A stretch of 19,476 nucleotides of DNA from assembly GCA_900549455.1 (NCBI GenBank), contig UROM01000025.1:1-19476 (forward strand). Reading direction: 5' to 3'. Shown here piece after piece: positions 14,279 through 19,476 of this stretch (within the stretch, counting starts at the first letter, position 1; every line of letters starts with the position of its first letter). Under the pieces are notes generated by a model. The model was not told the origin of the DNA and made no database searches. It worked only from the letters and a program-made list of their open reading frames with translations. This DNA is from an uncultured Collinsella sp. (GTDB lineage Bacteria; Actinomycetota; Coriobacteriia; Coriobacteriales; Coriobacteriaceae). Made by a program: the position numbers and the translations under genes.

Positions 14279-15541
14279 CTACGCGCTGTAGCCCATCGCC
14301 TGCAGCACAAACATGACGACCGTCAGCACCGTAATCACACCGATAGTCGCCCAGGTGAGCACATTCCACACGCGGCCGTTGCGGTTGGCGCCCATAATGT
14401 GTCGATCGGCGGCAATAACCACCTGGAACACCAAAACCACGGGCAACAGCACGCCGTTAATGACCTGCGAGGTCATCATAATCTGGAACAGGTCAACACC
14501 GGGCATGAGCACCAGCACGGCAGAGATGCCGATGATGGCCGTAATGATGCCGCGATAGACCGGGGCCTCGTCCCAGCTGCGATCGGCACCGCGCTCCCAG
14601 CCAAATGCCTCGCAGATGGCGCTGGACGTAACGCCTGGCAGCACACAGGCGGCCAAGAAGCTCGCCGCGACCAGGCCCGAGGCAAACAGCACCGTGGACC
14701 ACTGGCCCGCGATAGGCTCCAATGCGCGGGCGGCATCGGCAGCGTCGCTAATCTGAATACCCGCGGGGAACAACACCGTACCAGTCGTGATGATAATAAA
14801 GCCGGCGATGACATCGGCGGCAATCGAGCCGCTTACGGTGTCGATGCGCTGCAGCACGATATCGTCCTCGCCCGCATTCTTATCGACCACGTTGTTCTGC
14901 GCCAAGAAGATCATCCACGGCGCGATGGTGGTACCAATCGTTGCGACCACAAGTGACACGTAGCTGGGGTCATTTTGGATGTTGGGCACAACCAGGTCGA
15001 CTGCCACCTCGCCCCAGCTGGGGCCAGCCATAAATGCAGCGACAATGTAGGTCACAAACACACAACTCACCAGCAGCAGAATCTTCTCGATGCGCTGGAA
15101 GCTACCCGACATGGTAAGCATCCAAACCAGCAGTGCCACCAGCGGCACCGAGATGCTCGCGGGCACGCCAAAGAGGGCAAGGCCGCTCGCGATACCCGCA
15201 AACTCCGAAATGGTCACGGCCGTATTGGCGATCAGCAGCGCCGCCATGGCCAACACGCTCCTGCGCACGCCAAAGCGCTCGCGGATGAGCGACGCCAGGC
15301 CCTTGCCTGTGACGCAGCCGCAACGCGCCGCAGTCTCCTGCGTCACGATAAGCAGCACGGTCATGACGGGAAGCATCCACAGCATCTTGTAGCCATAGCT
15401 GGCACCAGCGCTGGAATACGTGGCGATGCCGCCGGCGTCATTACCCGAAAGCGCCGCCAGAAGGCCAGGGCCCATGGCGCCAAAGATAGCCGCGATGGTC
15501 AGCTTTTGCTTGGTGCTCGCCTTTTGCTTCGTGTTTTGCAC
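14279..15541 (-). CDS. NRAMP-family transporter of the magnesium (NRMT) type
   Basis: A 420-aa membrane protein with about 11 hydrophobic segments and the NRAMP fold pattern (GAMGPGLLAAL at the start of helix 1). The metal-binding DPGN of helix 1 is here DAGG (D35 to G38), and helix 6 reads GTTIAPW, with A207 where manganese/iron NRAMPs have methionine. As I recall, these changes mark the NRMT clade, shown to carry Mg2+ in Eggerthella lenta, also a coriobacterium. The likely start is GTG at 15541, behind AGGTGG; it lies 8 nt past the upstream stop. The frame to 15604 would overlap the neighbour by 55 nt and looks poor. It is co-transcribed with the MgtE_N/CBS protein. Manganese or iron transport is less likely. 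Confidence 0.88.
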   Translation of the reverse strand: MQNTKQKASTKQKLTIAAIFGAMGPGLLAALSGNDAGGIATYSSAGASYGYKMLWMLPVMTVLLIVTQETAARCGCVTGKGLASLIRERFGVRRSVLAMAALLIANTAVTISEFAGIASGLALFGVPASISVPLVALLVWMLTMSGSFQRIEKILLLVSCVFVTYIVAAFMAGPSWGEVAVDLVVPNIQNDPSYVSLVVATIGTTIAPWMIFLAQNNVVDKNAGEDDIVLQRIDTVSGSIAADVIAGFIIITTGTVLFPAGIQISDAADAARALEPIAGQWSTVLFASGLVAASFLAACVLPGVTSSAICEAFGWERGADRSWDEAPVYRGIITAIIGISAVLVLMPGVDLFQIMMTSQVINGVLLPVVLVFQVVIAADRHIMGANRNGRVWNVLTWATIGVITVLTVVMFVLQAMGYSA

Positions 15542-15549
15542 GCGACCAC

Positions 15550-17394
15550 CTACCCCATGACCGACATGGTGAGCAGCACTGCGGCGATGCAGTACGCCAC
15601 GCATGAAATCATGACGGCAATGACGTTCATGGCGGTACCCGATGTATTGAGGTCGTGCTCGTCACGCCAGAACAACACCATCAGGTAAATCACGGCGCTC
15701 ATGTTGCCGATCAGGCAGACGATGGCCGCGATGTTAAAGCAGCCGGTAAAGAGCTGCTCTTCAAACATGGGCGCGTCGAGGAATGCGGCGGTGCGCACCA
15801 GCTGGGCGCACAGGTAGGTCACGAGCGACAGAATCAGGCCCATGCCCGTGCTCTGGAAGAAAAATCCCAGATACGGCTTGGGCTCATCGTCATGGCCGTC
15901 GTACTCCAAGAAGTAATTCTTGACGAACGACACCATGCGCGAGGCAGCCAGCAACACGAGCGGCATGGCGCACATGGGGAACACCACCAGATGCGCGGAG
16001 CCCAGCGCCGTCCCCAGCACTGTTGCCATGATGCACGAGGCAATGCCCCACACGACAACCCAGTACTGGCGATGCACAAACCAGCTGAGCACATTCGTCG
16101 AGTCGTCGGACGCGCTATCGCCCGAGCCGACGCCTGCGATCTGCAGGTCCTCCTGGTGCTCCTCGGCGATAACGTCCATGGCGTCGTCAAAGGTCACGAT
16201 ACCCAAAATGTGGCGGTTCTCGTCGCAAACGGGAATGGCAACCAGGTCGTACTTGGTCATCTCGTCCGTTACGTCTTCCTGGTCATCGTCGGGCGATACA
16301 TAAACCAGGTCGCGATAGGCCAGCTGGCCCAGCGTGGCGTCGCGGTCGGCCACGATCAGCGTGCGCAGCGAAAGCACGCCGGTGAGCATGCCGCTCGGGT
16401 CCTCGGTATAGACGTAGTAGACGCTCTCGAAGTCCTCATCAAGCTGGCGGATCGCCTCGATGGCGTCACCGACCGTCGCTGTGGCGGGCAGGGAGACAAA
16501 CTCCGAGGTCATGATGCGGCCGGCGGTGTTGTCCTCATAGCCCAGCAGGTTACGAATCGCCTTCTCTTCCTGAACGCCCATCAGGCGCAACAGCTTCTCG
16601 GCCTTCTCGTAATCGAGCTCGTCGATCAGGTCGGCGGCGTCGTCCGGGTCCATCATGGCCAGCATCGACGATGCGTCCGTATCGGACAAGCCTTCGAGCA
16701 TCTCGGTCATAAGCTCGTCGTCATCGAACTCCGAGATGGCCTCGGCGGCCTGGGCGGTATCGAGCTGCGCGAACACCTGCGCACGCAGGCGCGGGTCGAG
16801 CTGTTCGATAATGTCGGCAATGTCGGCGGGGTGCAGCTCGCCGAGCGTCTTGTGCGACACCGACAGCTGGATGTTTTTAGTCGAACGATCGAGCAGGTCC
16901 ATGTAGGACCAGGCGATGATATCCTCGCCGAGCGGTTTGCCCAGGTGCTTCATAAAGCCCTCGACGACATGCTCAAGGGCAGGGCTGATCGCGCGCAGCA
17001 GACCGCGGGCGCCAACTTCGGCACCCAGCAGGCGCAGCTGATTTTCGCCCGACATGGAAAACTTGATATCGTTTACGCGCACGACCTTCATGCCCTGTGT
17101 GTCGACGATCTGCTTGTTAAGCACGTCGCGGGCAAGCAAGAGTTCGGTCGGCTGCAAGTACGAAAAACGGATTTCGGTGGCCGGGGACTTAAGGTGTACA
17201 CCCGTCTCGTCGATACGGTCGACCCATTTGCGCCAGCTGATCATAAATGGCGTCTTGCCGGGTCCGCGGAACGCGAGCGACGTCACGTGCGGAAAAACTT
17301 CGCCGGTAGCAATGCCAAAATCGTTCACAACGCCGAGCTTTTCGCCATCGACGTCCAAAACCGGCAGTTTGAGCATCTCACTCAGATAATTCAC
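15550..17394 (-). CDS. PRC-barrel / MgtE_N / CBS-pair membrane protein, likely Mg2+ sensor
   Basis: A 614-aa protein. Residues 1-70 and about 80-125 look like PRC-barrel repeats. About 180-285 is an MgtE_N-type helical domain (LHPADIADIIEQLDP, MDPDDAADLIDEL). About 290-412 is a CBS pair (AGRIMTSEFVSLP, ATVGDAIEAIRQL, VAIPVCDENRHILGIVTFDDA). Five hydrophobic segments fill 443-614, as in MgtE. The conserved MgtE pore signature with GGNxGxQ is absent; the matching helix reads FPMCAMPLVLLAASRM. In MgtE the N and CBS domains bind Mg2+ and gate the pore. Here they may instead regulate the NRMT gene product encoded 8 nt downstream. The start is GTG at 17394, with GGGGAG upstream. A divergent MgtE channel remains possible. 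Confidence 0.85.
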   Translation of the reverse strand: MNYLSEMLKLPVLDVDGEKLGVVNDFGIATGEVFPHVTSLAFRGPGKTPFMISWRKWVDRIDETGVHLKSPATEIRFSYLQPTELLLARDVLNKQIVDTQGMKVVRVNDIKFSMSGENQLRLLGAEVGARGLLRAISPALEHVVEGFMKHLGKPLGEDIIAWSYMDLLDRSTKNIQLSVSHKTLGELHPADIADIIEQLDPRLRAQVFAQLDTAQAAEAISEFDDDELMTEMLEGLSDTDASSMLAMMDPDDAADLIDELDYEKAEKLLRLMGVQEEKAIRNLLGYEDNTAGRIMTSEFVSLPATATVGDAIEAIRQLDEDFESVYYVYTEDPSGMLTGVLSLRTLIVADRDATLGQLAYRDLVYVSPDDDQEDVTDEMTKYDLVAIPVCDENRHILGIVTFDDAMDVIAEEHQEDLQIAGVGSGDSASDDSTNVLSWFVHRQYWVVVWGIASCIMATVLGTALGSAHLVVFPMCAMPLVLLAASRMVSFVKNYFLEYDGHDDEPKPYLGFFFQSTGMGLILSLVTYLCAQLVRTAAFLDAPMFEEQLFTGCFNIAAIVCLIGNMSAVIYLMVLFWRDEHDLNTSGTAMNVIAVMISCVAYCIAAVLLTMSVMG

Positions 17395-17714
17395 TGGTGC
17401 TCCCCATCATTATCCCTTCGGACTGCGGCCATGCCGGCGCGCCGTCCGTGGACTTTTAGATATGTATACGCATGCGCGGGCGGCACGCCGCTCGGCGCTC
17501 ACACCCCGTGCATGCGCAAGAAGCACCTGCATGGGGTCATCGACTGTATGGTCGAGGTTTGGATTTCACCTGCAACCTTTCTCTTGACCCTTGTTATCCG
17601 CAGTAACTATAGCATCAGCATCGCGCCGTGGCGCCAAATTTATGCTCCAAACATCGCAGGCATACCAAACGCCGACGCATCCGTGACATAGTCATTGGGG
17701 ACGTTCTTAAATAA
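17395..17714 (-). promoter_or_regulatory. Long structured leader and promoter of the Mg2+ transport pair
   Basis: This 320-nt gap has no gene. On the minus strand an extended -10, TGCTATAGT (TATAGT at 17611-17606), would start a leader of about 200 nt. The leader contains a long hairpin at 17503-17537 (ACCCC-A-TGCA opposite TGCA-C-GGGGT, with an inner GTGC/GCGC stem), a small CGAC/GTCG hairpin at about 17540-17555, and G+C-rich complementary segments at 17475-17500. It does not match the M-box riboswitch as I know it. Its length and folding suggest post-initiation control, perhaps by Mg2+. Confidence 0.45.
17698..17711. repeat. GGGACGTTCTTAA short repeat
   Basis: GGGACGTTCT lies 4-17 nt beyond the stop codon of the NodB-like gene. 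It matches GGGACGTTCC at 13800 in nine of ten bases and resembles the palindrome core at 531-540. No hairpin forms here by itself. Confidence 0.35.
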
Positions 17715-19121
17715 CTAGTCTGTGGTGTCGTCATCTTCGGCGAGCTGGGGGAACACGGCGTTTTTGGGCATGGTGACCTTCGCCAGCGAGTTGAGCTTTT
17801 TGCTCAGCGATGCGTCCGTCTTGACCAGATCGCTCAACGTCACGATTTTGTAACCGTCGGCAATAAGCCCGTCGATAATCTGCGGCAGCGCCACGAGCGT
17901 CTGCTCGGCACATTCATCACTGTCGGTCAACAGCACAATGTTGCCCGGCGTCACCGAATCGAGCACCGTCGAGACCTGCTCGTCGGCACCGTTGAGCAGC
18001 CAGTCGCCCGAATCGATATTCCACGAGACCACGGCAGACGCCAGGTCCATCGCATCAATCCAGTTTTGCTCGTCAAAGGCTGCGTAGGGAGCGCGCAAAA
18101 GCATCGTCTTCACGCCGGTCGCGGACTTGATCGCCTCGGTGCCCTTCGAAATCTGCTCGCGCACCGCGTCGCGGTCCTGACCCTTGAGCGACTCGTCGCG
18201 GTAGCTGTTGGAGCCGACTTCGCACCCGGCATCGACAATCGCCTTGGCCGTGGCAGGCGAGGCCTCGGCCGCATCGCCCGACAGAAAGAACGTCGCGGTG
18301 ACACCCTTTTCCTTGAGCACCTGCAAGATCTGCTTGGTCGCTCCGCTCGGGCCCTCATCAAACGTCAGCGCCACGTACTTTTCGTTGCCCTTGGGCGCCA
18401 CGCTCGCGCACTCGACCACGCAATCGGTGGCGGGCACGACCTCGCCACGGTCCTGCGTCTTGCCCGACTGCTCGCCGACCCACACCTCGGAGCGGCCCTG
18501 GATGCCCCACGTCTTGACGTACTCGATGGCACCCGTGCCCTCGACCTTGAGCTTGGGCTCGATAACCGTCGCCTGGACCTCGTGCTTCTCATACGTGTCG
18601 CGGCCGTCCTTGACCGTCACCTTCTCGCCGCCCGTAAGCTCGCGGCTTTTCCACTTGCCCTGTTTTATGCGCTTGCCGTCCACCTTTACCGACAGCTTTT
18701 CGCCGCCATGGCGGGTCAGCACGCTGTCGTCAACAGCCAGCAGGTCCCCGGCATCGTAGGTATCGGCCAGCTCCTGGTCGTCGATGAGATTCTGCAGCGT
18801 AGAGCCGACGCGCACCGCAGTCTCCTGGCCATTGAGGACGACATCCACGCTGCGGTTGACGTAGCCCACGACGGCAGCGATAAACAACACGAGCGCACAA
18901 CCCACGGCAATAAGCGCATAGGGCAGGCGAGACGAGCGACGGGGCGTGCGGCTGTTGCCGATGCGAGCGCTGCGGTCGCTAAAGCCGCGGCTATGGTTGA
19001 GATACATCGCGCCGGGCTTACGGTGACGCTTGCGCTGACCGCTGGGCAGCTGCCCCAGGTCGCGGCGCGCCGTCGGACGCGCACCCGAGCGCCTGTTTAA
19101 GTTAGATCCGTTTTGACGCAT
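17715..19121 (-). CDS. Membrane-anchored NodB-fold (polysaccharide deacetylase-like) protein, degenerate active site
   Basis: A 468-aa protein: a basic cytoplasmic head (1-65), one membrane span (about 67-87), a YabE/DUF348-like segment (about 91-150, SVDVVLNGQETAVRVG), a linker, and a CE4 NodB domain (about 248-435). The family motifs can be aligned but key residues differ. TFDDGP is TFDEGP (E256); the zinc motif HxxxH is N305 and D309 in GSNSYRDESL; the catalytic His near the end is T399 in IVLLTDSD. R343 in LLRAPY and the DSGDW motif are kept. It is probably outside the membrane, and either catalytically dead (glycan binding or regulation) or altered in chemistry. GGGAGGG precedes the ATG at 19121. 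Confidence 0.85.
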   Translation of the reverse strand: MRQNGSNLNRRSGARPTARRDLGQLPSGQRKRHRKPGAMYLNHSRGFSDRSARIGNSRTPRRSSRLPYALIAVGCALVLFIAAVVGYVNRSVDVVLNGQETAVRVGSTLQNLIDDQELADTYDAGDLLAVDDSVLTRHGGEKLSVKVDGKRIKQGKWKSRELTGGEKVTVKDGRDTYEKHEVQATVIEPKLKVEGTGAIEYVKTWGIQGRSEVWVGEQSGKTQDRGEVVPATDCVVECASVAPKGNEKYVALTFDEGPSGATKQILQVLKEKGVTATFFLSGDAAEASPATAKAIVDAGCEVGSNSYRDESLKGQDRDAVREQISKGTEAIKSATGVKTMLLRAPYAAFDEQNWIDAMDLASAVVSWNIDSGDWLLNGADEQVSTVLDSVTPGNIVLLTDSDECAEQTLVALPQIIDGLIADGYKIVTLSDLVKTDASLSKKLNSLAKVTMPKNAVFPQLAEDDDTTD

Positions 19122-19145
19122 GTGCCCTCCCCCATAAACGCAGCA

Positions 19146-19169
19146 AGCCGGAGCAACAGGTCTCCGGCT
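19146..19169 (-). terminator. Hairpin between the truncated gene and the NodB-like gene
   Basis: AGCCGGAG (19146-19153) and CTCCGGCT (19162-19169) form a perfect 8-bp stem with an 8-nt loop. It lies 25 nt past the stop of the upstream (right-hand) gene. Only a few scattered Ts follow, so termination would be weak or absent; it also lies in the leader of the NodB-like gene. Confidence 0.45.
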
Positions 19170-19193
19170 CGCCTCCCATCATTTGGTACGTCG

Positions 19194-19428
19194 CTATTTG
19201 CTAGCTTTTGACGAGCCCCCGCTCGCCTTTTGATATTCGTCCTTAAAGGCCTTGAACATACCGCGCGTCTTGCCGAGCTGCTTGCCCAGTGCGCGACTGC
19301 CCTTGTCCACGGCGACCGAACCCTTGTCATCGAGTACCTTGGCGCCCTTCTTGACCTTATCGCCCACCACGACGCTTGCCTCGGCAGCCCTTGCAGCGGC
19401 ACCGCCCGAATACCCGAGCGACTTGACC
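19194..19428 (-). CDS. Unrecognised Lys/Ala/Gly-rich protein, 5' truncated
   Basis: The C-terminal 78 residues of a protein whose start is lost at the contig end. The genuine sequence begins VKSLGYSGGAAARAAEASV and ends GGSSKASK; any preceding MCIRDR is adapter. It is strongly basic, rich in Lys, Ala, Gly and Ser, without a membrane span in the visible part. It ends about 70 nt before the NodB-like gene, in the same orientation, and could share its transcript. I do not recognise a family and assign no function. The tail resembles low-complexity C-terminal extensions, so composition says little. Confidence 0.6.
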
Positions 19429-19476
19429 CTGTCTCTTATACACATCTGACGCTGCCGACGATCGCATAAGTGTAGA
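19429..19476 (-). other. Untrimmed Illumina Nextera i5 adapter (not genomic)
   Basis: CTGTCTCTTATACACATCT, then the reverse complement of the Read 1 adapter, the complement of index TTATGCGA and GTGTAGA. It is the inverse of the left end, so the contig looks as if it had 48-bp terminal inverted repeats. These are library artefacts, typical of read-through on short inserts. Confidence 0.98.

Noticed and set aside
14279..15604. Upstream start of the NRAMP gene at 15604
   Set aside because: It would overlap the preceding gene by 55 nt and add a non-NRAMP, Arg/His-rich head; the GTG at 15541 has a ribosome binding site.
17395..17610. M-box riboswitch ahead of the MgtE-like gene
   Set aside because: The conserved M-box blocks I remember are not present in order; only general folding is seen.
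1..19476. The adapter pair as terminal inverted repeats of a transposon or linear element
   Set aside because: The sequence is the known Tn5 mosaic end plus Illumina index and P5, so it is a library artefact.
1..19476. CRISPR arrays, tRNA or rRNA genes, phage or toxin-antitoxin genes
   Set aside because: No regularly spaced direct repeats, cloverleaf-like segments or related proteins were seen by eye.

Overview
The window is a 19.4 kb assembled contig, not a closed piece of genome. Bases 1-49 and 19429-19476 are untrimmed Illumina Nextera (i5-side) adapter in inverted orientation, so real DNA runs from about 50 to 19428 and both terminal genes are cut. The high G+C, the protein types and the magnesium-type NRAMP transporter suggest a gut Coriobacteriia, most likely Collinsella or a relative. 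This is inferred from character only, without a database comparison. All genes but one are on the minus strand.

Region 1 (50-5130) is a LacI-controlled sugar operon, transcribed leftward: a fucose/arabinose-isomerase-like protein, the two halves of a split transketolase, and an FGGY (glycerol-kinase-like) kinase cut by the contig end. A LacI-family gene with its own terminator lies upstream, and the regulator and operon promoters share a 17-nt candidate operator. Isomerase, kinase and two-subunit transketolase together resemble the D-apiose transketolase route; the true substrate is unknown.

Region 2 (5182-9260) is an aryl-beta-glucoside/cellobiose operon: a BglG/LicT antiterminator, a PTS EIIBC without EIIA, and a GH1 6-phospho-beta-glucosidase. 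Its leader has LicT-type RAT elements and an intrinsic terminator. A further RAT-like element spans the stop codon of the antiterminator gene.

Region 3 (9355-11329) is a ribokinase / nucleoside hydrolase pair that releases ribose from nucleosides and phosphorylates it. Region 4 (11516-13793) holds the only plus-strand gene, an OatA-like membrane acyltransferase with a C-terminal SGNH domain. It ends in a strong hairpin, followed by a gene-free stretch with a 231-bp MITE-like element.

Region 5 (14226-17611) pairs an NRAMP protein carrying the changes typical of the magnesium-transporting NRMT clade with a PRC-barrel/MgtE_N/CBS/membrane protein that lacks the MgtE pore motif. The genes are 8 nt apart behind a long, foldable leader. 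This looks like a magnesium sensor plus transporter unit. Region 6 (17715-19428) holds a membrane-anchored NodB-fold protein that has lost its metal ligands and catalytic histidine, then the 3' end of an unrecognised Lys/Ala/Gly-rich protein.
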